From positions 62,001-126,000 of the forward strand of contig JAXLYI010000020.1 of NCBI GenBank assembly GCA_046351555.1: a stretch of DNA of 64,000 nucleotides, in the 5' to 3' direction. Source of the stretch: CAISKJ01 sp046351555. Its GTDB lineage: Bacteria > Myxococcota_A > Polyangia > Polyangiales > Ga0077539. The translations under genes and the position numbers were made by a program. This document shows, piece after piece, positions 40,137-48,076 of this stretch (its first letter is position 1; each line of letters starts with the position of its first letter). The notes under the pieces were generated by a model that was not told where the DNA came from, searched no databases, and worked only from the letters and a program-made list of their open reading frames with translations.

Positions 40137-41714
40137 TCAGCGGCGCGAGCGCGCGCGTCGAGGCTGCGATGCAGCGGTGCGGGGGGCGAGGGCCCGCGCG
40201 ATCTCGGGGCGGCGCATCACCGCGGCCACCGCCGCCGCGTGGCCGGCGCGCGCGGCGGCGTGGCTCGGGTGCCGGCGGAGCACGTCTTCGTAGCCCGTGA
40301 GCGCTTCGAAGGGCCGCCCCAGGCGCAGCAGCGCGTCGGCCCGCTCGCAGCGCGCCGAGTCGCTGTCGTTGCCCGCCGCCAGCGCCTCGTCGTACCCGGC
40401 GAGCGCGTCGGTGAGGCGCCCCATCGCCTTGAGCACGTGCGCGCGGCCGACCCGCAGCCCCGACTCGCCGGGCCGCAGCCGGGCCGCCTCGTCGTACGAA
40501 GCCAGCGCCTCGGGCAGGCGCCCCAGGCGGCGGAGGACCGAGGCCCGGCCCGTGTGCAGGTGCCCGTCGTGCGGGAGCACGCGCAGCGCCTCGTCGTAGG
40601 CCGCCAGCGCCTCGCGGAGCTTCCCCATCGCCTTGAGCGCCTCGGCGCGCCCGCCGAGCGCCGGCCCGTGGGTGGGCGCCGCGCGGACGGCGCGCTCGTA
40701 GGCGTCGAGGCACTCGGTGAAGCGACCCGACGCGCGCAGCGAGACCGCGAGGCCGAGCCAGGCGCGCACGTCGTCGGGCCGGCGCCGCGCCCCGCCCTCG
40801 CTGGCCGCGAGCGCCTCGTCGAGGCGGCCCGCGTCGCGCAGCACCACCGCGAGCGAGGCGTGGTGGATCGGGTGCTCGCGGCGTTCGGCGGCGCGGCGGG
40901 CGGCCTCCGCGGCCTCGTCGAGGCGCCCGACGCGGCGGAGCGCCACCGAGTGCTGCTGCCAGGCCCAGTCGTCGTCGGGCCTGACCTCCACCGCCCGCTC
41001 CGTGAGCCGGAGCTGGAGCGCGTGGAGCCCCCGCGCGTCGGCCCGCGTCGCGAGGTCGCAGAGCGAGAGGGCGGCGTCGCCGGCGCCGGGCGCGCGGAGC
41101 TGCGCGGCCACGAGGCGCTCGACGCCGCGCCACGCCGCGGACTCGTCGCCCTCGGCGAGCCGCCGGAGGATCGCAGCCCGCTCGCGCCGGAGGTGCCGGG
41201 CCAGCGGCGGCGTGTTGCGCGAGAGCGGCGCGTCGTCCTCCAGGGGGCCGCCGTCGCAGGGGAGGGGGGAGGCCGCGCGCGGGGCCTCGCGCAGCGGCGT
41301 GACCCAGCGCATCACCACCGCGCGCAGGCCGCCGACGCCCGCGTTGGCGCGGTCGGCGAGGGCGAGCGCCACCGCGCCGTCGGGGTCGCGGCCCTCGGCG
41401 CAGGCGTGGGCCACGCGCGCGAACCAGCCGCCCCGCACCAGGGCCGCGAGGATCTCCCCGCGCCGCGCCGCCTCGGGCACCGCCTCCCACGCGCGCCACG
41501 CGGCGTCGACCGCGGCCGACGCGCGCGTTGGGTCGGCGCCGAGCGCGCACACGTCCGCGACGAGCGCGCGGCGCGTGGCGGTCGCGTCGTCGAGCCTCGG
41601 CCCCGCGGGGGGCGTGCTCGGGCGGGCCGCAACGCGGGCGCGGACGGCGGGTGGCGCGGACGCCCGCGACGGGCGCAGGGAGGTGGGTCGGTGGGCGCAG
41701 TGTTTCTTGCTCAT
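40137..41714 (-). CDS. TPR-repeat protein
   Basis: 525 residues. A ~150-residue basic and Ala-rich N-terminus precedes ~10 tetratricopeptide units with the usual A/G/Y/A/P pattern, such as GRLDEAAEAARRAAERR, GRFTECLDAYERAVRAAP, GKLREALAAYDEALRVLP, GRLPEALASYDEAARLRP and GRPFEALTGYEDVLRRHP. There is no signal peptide and no enzymatic motif, so it is a protein-binding scaffold in the cytoplasm. It converges with the SNF2 gene and is divergent from a small unknown gene. GATATCC lies ~8 bases before the ATG. Confidence 0.88.
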   Translation of the reverse strand: MSKKHCAHRPTSLRPSRASAPPAVRARVAARPSTPPAGPRLDDATATRRALVADVCALGADPTRASAAVDAAWRAWEAVPEAARRGEILAALVRGGWFARVAHACAEGRDPDGAVALALADRANAGVGGLRAVVMRWVTPLREAPRAASPLPCDGGPLEDDAPLSRNTPPLARHLRRERAAILRRLAEGDESAAWRGVERLVAAQLRAPGAGDAALSLCDLATRADARGLHALQLRLTERAVEVRPDDDWAWQQHSVALRRVGRLDEAAEAARRAAERREHPIHHASLAVVLRDAGRLDEALAASEGGARRRPDDVRAWLGLAVSLRASGRFTECLDAYERAVRAAPTHGPALGGRAEALKAMGKLREALAAYDEALRVLPHDGHLHTGRASVLRRLGRLPEALASYDEAARLRPGESGLRVGRAHVLKAMGRLTDALAGYDEALAAGNDSDSARCERADALLRLGRPFEALTGYEDVLRRHPSHAAARAGHAAAVAAVMRRPEIARALAPRTAASQPRRARSRR

Positions 41715-41836
41715 GGCTATTCTGGATATCGGCGGCGCGGCCCTCGATCAACGGTGCGCCGGGGCTGAAACGTCGCGTGGCCACGCGGCGGACACCGCGG
41801 CGCCGGTGGTACCGTCGCGGGTGACCTCGGAGCGTC

Positions 41837-42244
41837 GTGCCCTTCGAAGACCCCGCCGCCCGCGCCCGCGCGATGCTCGCCGTCTCCCGCCTCGTGGTGC
41901 GTGAACTCGAGCGGGCCGGGCGCCTCGCCGACGACCGCCCCGAGCTCTGCCTCGCGGCCCTCGCGCGCTGGCTCGACGGGGAGGGGTCGCTCGGCGACGT
42001 CCATGAGGCGCTCGACACGATGGCGGGCGCCGTCTCCGACGACCGTGAGGTGGTCAGCGCGACGCGGTGCGTGCTCTGGTCGCTCCGCGTGCAGACGGTG
42101 GGGCCGGCGCGCGCCGCGGAGGTGTCGCGGGCGGTGGTGGCGCGGGCGACGGGCGTCCTCGAGGCCCTCGGGGAGACCCGCGAGGCGGCGGCGCACCGCG
42201 TCGCGGAGACGTGGCGCGCGGCCTCGGGCGGCTCGGACCCGTAG
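41837..42244 (+). CDS. Small helical protein of unknown function
   Basis: 135 residues from GTG. The sequence is acidic and Ala-rich and predicted all-helical (AMLAVSRLVVRELERAGRL, EALDTMAGAVSDDREVV, AEVSRAVVARATGVLEALG). I recognise no family. TACCGT lies 21 bases before the start. The next gene begins 40 bases downstream. The reading frame has strong G/C third-position bias, which supports a real gene. Confidence 0.65.
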   Translation: MPFEDPAARARAMLAVSRLVVRELERAGRLADDRPELCLAALARWLDGEGSLGDVHEALDTMAGAVSDDREVVSATRCVLWSLRVQTVGPARAAEVSRAVVARATGVLEALGETREAAAHRVAETWRAASGGSDP

Positions 42245-42284
42245 GGCCCCACCGCGGCGCGGGTTTCTGGCACCATCGCGCGCC

Positions 42285-45092
42285 GTGAAGCCGCTCCGCC
42301 TGCCCCTCGCGCTCGCCGCCGCCGCGGCCGCCTGCACCGACACCACGGCTGCCACCGACGGCGCCGCGGACGTCGCCGACGCCACCCTCGACGCCGACGC
42401 GTCGAAGCCCGCGATGGACGCGGTCGCCGAGCTGCCGCCCTACGTCGACCCCTACGCCTGCCCGATGGCGGCCGGCGGCGCGCCCGCGCTCGACGAGCCG
42501 CTCGACGCGTCGGAGGCGCGCGCGGGGGTCGTGCGGCGCGAGGCCGAGCTCATCGGCGGCGAGGGGGCGGCCGGGCGCGTCGGGCACCTGAAGATCTACA
42601 ACGGCCGCGTCCGCTTCATCGTGCAGGGGCGCGTCGGCGCGTCGGGCGACGCGCGCGCGGTGGGCTACTCGCTCTACGGCGGCAACCTGATCGACGCCGA
42701 CCGGGCGCGCGCCCGCGGCGCCCCGGGCCAGGACGTCTTCCGCGAGACCTTCCCCGCGGTGGGCTTCCGCGTGTCGACGGTGGAGGAGGTCGCGGTCGCG
42801 TGCGACGGCTCGAACGGGCGGCCCGCGGCGATCCGCGTGGTGGGCGTCGACGCGCCGAGCCGCATCCTCGGCATCCTCGACAACCTCGCGCGCCCGCAGA
42901 ACCTCCGCGTCGTCACCCACTACGTCCTCCGCCCCAACAGCGACGTGCTCGAGGTGGTCACCGAGGCGCAGTCGCTCGTCGGCAACGCGATCCCGTCGGC
43001 CGCGGCCGGGGACTTCCTGGGCTTCGGCTCGGCGCTCGCGATCTTCAACCCCTCGACGGGCTTCGGCAGCGCGACGCGCGCGACGATGCCGCTCACCTGG
43101 CTCGCGGGCGTCGGCGACCCGGGCGAAGGGAGCCGCCGCGTCTCCTACGCCATCGCGCCCGCGACGGGCTCGCTCGCCGTCCCCGTGGTCGACGCGTCGG
43201 GCACGGTGGCCCTCTACGACTCGGTCTCCGCGCCGCAGGGGGGCGTCGCGCGCTTCACCCGCTTCGTCTCGGTCGGCGACGGCGACGTCACCACCGCGGT
43301 CGAGCCCATCCTCCGCGCGCGCAACGAGCCCGTCGGCTCGGTCGTCGGCACCACCACCGCGGAGGCGCTGGTGTATGCCTACGACGAGCCCTACGCGCCC
43401 GGCGCGGCCGTCCGCTCGATGGCGCGCGCGGCGATGGACGGACGCTTCCGCCTCGCGCTCCCGCCGGGCCGCTACGCGCTGGTGGCCACCGACCGCGGGC
43501 GGGCGCGGGGCGCGCCGGTGTCGGTCACGGTGGTGCGCGACCAGGAGGCCACCGCGTCGCCGACGACGGGCGCGTCGGGGACGCTGGTGCTCGACCTCGG
43601 CGTGCTCGACGCCATGGGGATGCGCCAGCGCGGGCCGGTGAAGGTGAGCCTGCGCGGCGTGGACGTCGAGGCGCCCGACGACGGCATGGGCGACCTCGAG
43701 GGCGAGAGCGAGTCGTACGGGCTGCACCGGGCGATCTTCACGGCCGACGGGCAGGGGCGCTTCGCGGTGAAGCCCGGGCGCTACCGGGCGGTGGTGTCGC
43801 GCGGCGCCGACTACGACGTCGCGATGATGGACGTGGCGGTGCCCGCGGGCGGCGAGGCGACGCTGCGCGCCGACGTGCGGCCGGCGCTCGACACGGCGGG
43901 GATGGTCTCCGCCGACTTCCACCAGCACACGGTGGGGAGCATCGACTCGGGCCGCACGCTCTGCAACCGGGTGCTGGAGGACGCCGCCGAGGGCCTGGAG
44001 TACGCCGCCACCACCGACCACGACAACGTCACCGACTTCATGCCGTGCGTGCGGCAGCTCGGGCTCACGTCGTGGTTCAACGCGATCCGCGGCAACGAGA
44101 TCTCGGTGGTGGGCGTCGGGCACTTCAACGCCTACCCGCTGGCCCCGTCGGCGAGCGACCCCTGGGCGCTGATCGGCGCGCAGTACTGGGCCGACCTCTC
44201 CACGCAGGCCCTCTTCGACAAGGTGCGGGCCGAGGCCGGCGGGCCCATTCTTCACGTGTCGCACCCGCGCTCCAACGGGCTCAAGGGGTACTTCACCTCC
44301 ATCGCGCTCGACCCGGTCACCCTGATGTCGACGCGGCAGCCGCTCGCGACGGGGTGGGAGGCGATGGAGATCAACGAGTCGTTCGGCGCCCCGGAGGACT
44401 TCGTCGCTTCGAACGACGAGGCGCTCCAGCAGCGGGCGCGGCGCGACGGGTCGTCGGTGCCGGTGATGCGCGACTGGTTCACGCTCCTGTCGCGGGGCGA
44501 GCGGGTGTGCGCGCTCGGCAACAGCGACACGCACGGGCGCAACAACGGCTCGGGCTACCCCCGCAACTACCTCCTCGTCGACGAGGACCGCCCCGACCGC
44601 GTCACCGAGGACATGGTGCGCCGCGCCATCCGCGCGCAGCGGGTGCTGGTGGGCAACGGCGCGATCGTTCGCATCCGAACGAACGGCGTGACGCGCCTCG
44701 GCCAGGGCGACGTCGTGCGGACGACGGGCGGCACGGCCGACCTGGAGCTCGACGTGCAGGCGGCGCCGTGGGTCGATCTGCGCTCGCTGGCGCTCTACGA
44801 GAACGGGCGGCCCGTGGCGCTGGTGAGCGACGGGCGCGGGGGCTTCACCACCAGCACCACGGCGCCGAGCGGCGGGTGGGCGTTCGCGCTCGGGGCCGAC
44901 GCGCCGGGGCGGAGCGGCGCGACGCGGCTGCGCGCGACGGTGCGGGTGCGCCCGGCGGCCGACGCGTACTACGTCGCGGTGGTGCGCGGGGGATCGCTTG
45001 CGCCGGTGGGGGCGGGCGACGCGTTCGGGTACGCCAACCCCACGTACGTGGACGTCAACGGCGACGGCTGGCGGGCGCCGGCGGCGCCGTGA
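42285..45092 (+). CDS. CehA/McbA-type PHP-domain metallohydrolase lipoprotein
   Basis: 935 residues from GTG, preceded by CACCAT 8 bases upstream. Lipobox AAAAC (Cys17) and a DGAADVADATLDADA linker lead to ~500 residues of beta-sandwich modules. Then comes a PHP phosphoesterase domain: DFHQHTVGS (His546, His548), TTDHDN, HVSHPRSNG and GNSDTHGRN. The family includes carbaryl hydrolase CehA and related surface metal hydrolases. Probably on the outer membrane or periplasmic face; the substrate is unknown. The C-terminal ~110 residues form another Ig-like module. Confidence 0.88.
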   Translation: MKPLRLPLALAAAAAACTDTTAATDGAADVADATLDADASKPAMDAVAELPPYVDPYACPMAAGGAPALDEPLDASEARAGVVRREAELIGGEGAAGRVGHLKIYNGRVRFIVQGRVGASGDARAVGYSLYGGNLIDADRARARGAPGQDVFRETFPAVGFRVSTVEEVAVACDGSNGRPAAIRVVGVDAPSRILGILDNLARPQNLRVVTHYVLRPNSDVLEVVTEAQSLVGNAIPSAAAGDFLGFGSALAIFNPSTGFGSATRATMPLTWLAGVGDPGEGSRRVSYAIAPATGSLAVPVVDASGTVALYDSVSAPQGGVARFTRFVSVGDGDVTTAVEPILRARNEPVGSVVGTTTAEALVYAYDEPYAPGAAVRSMARAAMDGRFRLALPPGRYALVATDRGRARGAPVSVTVVRDQEATASPTTGASGTLVLDLGVLDAMGMRQRGPVKVSLRGVDVEAPDDGMGDLEGESESYGLHRAIFTADGQGRFAVKPGRYRAVVSRGADYDVAMMDVAVPAGGEATLRADVRPALDTAGMVSADFHQHTVGSIDSGRTLCNRVLEDAAEGLEYAATTDHDNVTDFMPCVRQLGLTSWFNAIRGNEISVVGVGHFNAYPLAPSASDPWALIGAQYWADLSTQALFDKVRAEAGGPILHVSHPRSNGLKGYFTSIALDPVTLMSTRQPLATGWEAMEINESFGAPEDFVASNDEALQQRARRDGSSVPVMRDWFTLLSRGERVCALGNSDTHGRNNGSGYPRNYLLVDEDRPDRVTEDMVRRAIRAQRVLVGNGAIVRIRTNGVTRLGQGDVVRTTGGTADLELDVQAAPWVDLRSLALYENGRPVALVSDGRGGFTTSTTAPSGGWAFALGADAPGRSGATRLRATVRVRPAADAYYVAVVRGGSLAPVGAGDAFGYANPTYVDVNGDGWRAPAAP

Positions 45093-45124
45093 GGGCGCGC
45101 TGGCGGAGGGCCGTCCCGTTGATG

Positions 45125-45130
45125 TAGTCT
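45125..45130 (+). promoter_or_regulatory. -10-like TAGTCT of the PEP carboxykinase gene
   Basis: TAGTCT preceded by TTGATG implies transcription near 45138, which would leave a ~140-base leader before the ATG at 45281. This contrasts with the leaderless pattern elsewhere. Confidence 0.35.
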
Positions 45131-45137
45131 CCGCGCC

Positions 45138-45247
45138 CGTTCGGAGAGCGAACGCGCGCGCGGCGACGGCAGAGCGCCCGTCGCCGCGGCGGCAACCGCA
45201 GGCAGAAGAGCGCCCACCGCCGCGCAGGCACAGCGTCCCCGCGGCGG
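45138..45247 (+). promoter_or_regulatory. Structured leader with two hairpins and three related repeats
   Basis: CGTTCG/CGAACG (45138-45143 and 45149-45154, 5-base loop) and GGCGACGG/CCGTCGCC (45162-45169 and 45178-45185) form two strong hairpins. Three imperfect copies of GGCAGA-GCGCCC-CGCCGCG follow at 45168-45188, 45201-45224 and 45227-45247. Possible attenuator or regulatory-protein target; it matches no riboswitch class I know. Confidence 0.4.
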
Positions 45248-45280
45248 CGATGAGGGCCGGAAAGGATCGGATCGGTAGCG

Positions 45281-47071
45281 ATGAGTGCGACGGAAGTCAC
45301 GACGACGGTCGGCACGATGAGCGTCCCCAACGAGGGGCTCCTGGCGTGGGTGCGGGACATGGCCGCGATGTGCGGGCCCGACCGGGTGGTGTGGGTCGAC
45401 GGCTCGGCCGCGGAGAAGGAGCGGCTCACCGCGCAGGCGGTGGCCGAGGGCGTGCTGACGCCGCTCGACCCCGCGAAGCGCCCCGGCTGTTACTACGCGC
45501 GGTCGAACCCCAACGACGTGGCGCGCGTCGAGCACCTCACCTTCATCTGCACGCCGACGAAGGACGAGGCCGGGCCGACCAACAACTGGATGGCCCCCGA
45601 CGAGGCGTACGCGAAGCTCCGCGGGCTCTTCACCGGCGCGATGAAGGGGCGGACGATGTACGTCATCCCCTACGCGATGGGCCCGATCGGGTCGCCCTAC
45701 GCGAAGATCGGCATCGAGATCACCGACAGCATCTACGTGGTGCTCAACATGGGCATCATGACGCGCATGGGCGCCCCCGCCCTCGCGATGCTCGGCGGCT
45801 CCGACGGGTGGAACCGCGGGCTCCACTCGACGCTCGACGTGAACCCCGAGCGGCGCTTCATCTGCCACTTCCCGCAGGACAACACCATCTGGTCGGTGGG
45901 CTCCGGGTACGGCGGCAACGTGCTCCTCGGCAAGAAGTGCCTCGCGCTGCGCATCGGGTCGTACCTCGGTCGCACCGAGGGCTGGCTCGCCGAGCACATG
46001 CTCATCCTCGGCGTGCAAGGGCCCGACGACAAGGAGCCCACCTACGTCGCCGCGGCCTTCCCGAGCGCGTGCGGCAAGACCAACTTCGCGATGATGATCC
46101 CGCCGGCCCAGTTCAAGGGCTGGAAGGTGTGGACGGTGGGCGACGACATCGCGTGGATGCGCGTCGGCCCCGACGGGCGGCTCTGGGCGATCAACCCCGA
46201 GGCGGGCTACTTCGGCGTCGCGCCGGGCACGTCGATGAAGAGCAACCCCAACGCGATGGCCACGGTGGCGCGCGACACGCTCTTCACCAACGTCGCGCTC
46301 ACCCCCGACGGCGACGTGTGGTGGGAGGGCATGGACGGCCCGGTGCCCGAGTCGCTCACCGACTGGCAGGGGCGCCCGTGGAAGAAGGGCTCGGCCGAGA
46401 AGGCCGCGCACCCCAACTCGCGCTTCACCGCGCCGATGACCAACAACCCCGCGCTGTCGCCGAAGGCCGACGACCCGCAGGGCGTGCCGATCTCGGCGAT
46501 CATCTTCGGCGGCCGCCGCAGCACGACGGTGCCGCTGGTGATGCAGTCGTTCAACTGGGGCCACGGCGTGTACCTCGGGGCCACGATGGGCTCAGAGACC
46601 ACCGCGGCGGCCGTCGGCAAGGTGGGCGTGGTGCGCCGCGACCCGATGGCGATGCTGCCCTTCTGCGGGTACAACATGGGCCGCTATTTCGGCCACTGGC
46701 TCTCGATGCAGGGGCGCATCGCCAACCCGCCGAAGATCTTCCAGGTCAACTGGTTCCGCCAGGGCAAGGACGGGAGCTTCCTGTGGCCGGGCTTCGGCGA
46801 CAACATGCGCGTGCTCAAGTGGGTGATCGACCGCGCCCACGGCCGCGTCGGCGCGCAGGAGACGGTGCTGGGGTGGGTGCCGAAGGCGGGCCACCTCGAC
46901 CTGTCGGGCCTCGACATCTCGCCCGAGCGCGTCGACGCCGCCACGCACATCGACCTCGACGAGTGGCGCCAGGAGTTCGAGCTCCAGGGCGAGTTCTTCA
47001 AGTCGTTGGGCGACGACGTGCCCGCCGCGCTGCGCCTGCAGCGCGAGCTGCTGATGGCCCGCGTGGGCTGA
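45281..47071 (+). CDS. pckG: Phosphoenolpyruvate carboxykinase (GTP)
   Basis: 596 residues, the standard length. P-loop FPSACGKTNFAMM (Lys266 binds GTP phosphates), substrate-binding GYGGNVLLGKKC, the manganese-site region and the mobile-lid segment PSACGKT-GDDIAWM are present, and FGGRRSTTVPLV and FNWGHGVYLG are typical of GTP-type enzymes. It converts oxaloacetate to PEP in gluconeogenesis. It has a long structured leader and ends in a convergent terminator hairpin. No other glycolysis genes are adjacent. Confidence 0.97.
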   Translation: MSATEVTTTVGTMSVPNEGLLAWVRDMAAMCGPDRVVWVDGSAAEKERLTAQAVAEGVLTPLDPAKRPGCYYARSNPNDVARVEHLTFICTPTKDEAGPTNNWMAPDEAYAKLRGLFTGAMKGRTMYVIPYAMGPIGSPYAKIGIEITDSIYVVLNMGIMTRMGAPALAMLGGSDGWNRGLHSTLDVNPERRFICHFPQDNTIWSVGSGYGGNVLLGKKCLALRIGSYLGRTEGWLAEHMLILGVQGPDDKEPTYVAAAFPSACGKTNFAMMIPPAQFKGWKVWTVGDDIAWMRVGPDGRLWAINPEAGYFGVAPGTSMKSNPNAMATVARDTLFTNVALTPDGDVWWEGMDGPVPESLTDWQGRPWKKGSAEKAAHPNSRFTAPMTNNPALSPKADDPQGVPISAIIFGGRRSTTVPLVMQSFNWGHGVYLGATMGSETTAAAVGKVGVVRRDPMAMLPFCGYNMGRYFGHWLSMQGRIANPPKIFQVNWFRQGKDGSFLWPGFGDNMRVLKWVIDRAHGRVGAQETVLGWVPKAGHLDLSGLDISPERVDAATHIDLDEWRQEFELQGEFFKSLGDDVPAALRLQRELLMARVG

Positions 47072-47086
47072 CGCGCCGGGCCCTAA

Positions 47087-47114
47087 GCGCCGCCCTCCCG
47101 CGCGGGGGCGGCGC
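47087..47114. terminator. Bidirectional terminator-like hairpin
   Basis: GCGCCGCCC (47087-47095) pairs perfectly with GGGCGGCGC (47106-47114) around a 10-base loop. It lies between the convergent pckG and SseB-like genes. No T tract is present. Confidence 0.5.
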
Positions 47115-47128
47115 GCTCCCCCTACCGG

Positions 47129-47953
47129 CTACCGCGCCTCGAGCACGAGCCGCGCGAAGGCCGGCGCGAACGCCACCGGCGGCACCGGCCCGCAGCAGTT
47201 GAACACGATCCCGTCGAGGCCCGAGTCGAGCAGCTCGGAGAAGAGCTGCTCGCCCGAGAGGATGCCGTGCTTGAAGGTCGACGCGCCGACCTCGCGGGCG
47301 AAGGCCTCGTAGCAGTCGTTGAGGGTGAACACCGCCGCCAGCAGCCGGTTGCGCGGGTCGGGCGCGAGGCCGAAGGTCGGGCCCTCGTCGCCCTCGCGCA
47401 CGGCCACGTGGAAGGCCTGGAAGTGCCGCACGGAGGAGAGCTGGTTGCCGACGCGGGTCGAGCCGCCGCGGAGCTGCACGAGCGCGCGCTCGACGCGGAC
47501 GGCGTCGGCGACGACGTTGAGCCGGCGGTAGAGGTCGCGGCCGAGGGTGAGCCCGTCGGCGGTGAGCGGGTCGACGTGGATCGCCTCGAGCGCGCCGAGG
47601 TCGCGGGTGAAGAGCGACACGCCCGGCGTGGTGACGAGGGTCTGCTCGCGGGCGGCGCCCGCGGCGTCGCGGTAGCGGCGGTAGGCGTCGCGGTCGGAGA
47701 AGAGGAAGAGCCGCAGGTGGCCGTCGCGGTCTTCGTAGAGCCAGGGCTCGGGCGCGGCGTTGGTGGTGCGGAAGGCCTTGGCCGAGCGCTCGGTCACCGG
47801 GAGCTCCCAGCGGTCGTGCCCGACGAGCTCGCGCATGAGCGCGGTGGCGCCGAGGCGTTGGGACTGCCACGCGCGGATCGCCTCACCAGCACCGCGCGCG
47901 CGGGCGCCGTCGGCGGGGGAGGTGGCGGCGTCGCTGGTGCTGGTCGGTTCCAT
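47129..47953 (-). CDS. SseB-like protein of unknown function
   Basis: 274 residues from the ATG at 47953. The middle region (AFRTTNAAPEPWLYEDRDGH, LRLFLFSDRDAYRRYRDAAG) and a C-terminal VFNCCGPVPPVAF resemble SseB-type domains, where a similar DG-LFLFTS-AY pattern occurs. The match is suggestive only. It is cytoplasmic with no signal peptide. It lies between the pckG terminator hairpin and the terminator of the tamB-like gene, and so is probably transcribed alone. Confidence 0.6.
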   Translation of the reverse strand: MEPTSTSDAATSPADGARARGAGEAIRAWQSQRLGATALMRELVGHDRWELPVTERSAKAFRTTNAAPEPWLYEDRDGHLRLFLFSDRDAYRRYRDAAGAAREQTLVTTPGVSLFTRDLGALEAIHVDPLTADGLTLGRDLYRRLNVVADAVRVERALVQLRGGSTRVGNQLSSVRHFQAFHVAVREGDEGPTFGLAPDPRNRLLAAVFTLNDCYEAFAREVGASTFKHGILSGEQLFSELLDSGLDGIVFNCCGPVPPVAFAPAFARLVLEAR

Positions 47954-48055
47954 CGGGGGTCGTCGCTCCGTCGGGGCGGCGCGCATCTCAACCGCGGCGC
48001 GCGGGCCCTGTCCAGCCCGATGATGCATGAAAAATCGCCCGTGTCGAAACTTGTG

Positions 48056-48072
48056 CGCCCGGCGCGCGGGCG
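48056..48072 (-). terminator. GC hairpin after the tamB-like gene
   Basis: CGCCCG (48056-48061) and CGGGCG (48067-48072) with a 5-base loop start 4 bases after the tamB-like stop codon. A minus-strand TTTTT appears about 20 bases further, so efficiency is uncertain. Confidence 0.4.
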
Positions 48073-48076
48073 GACG

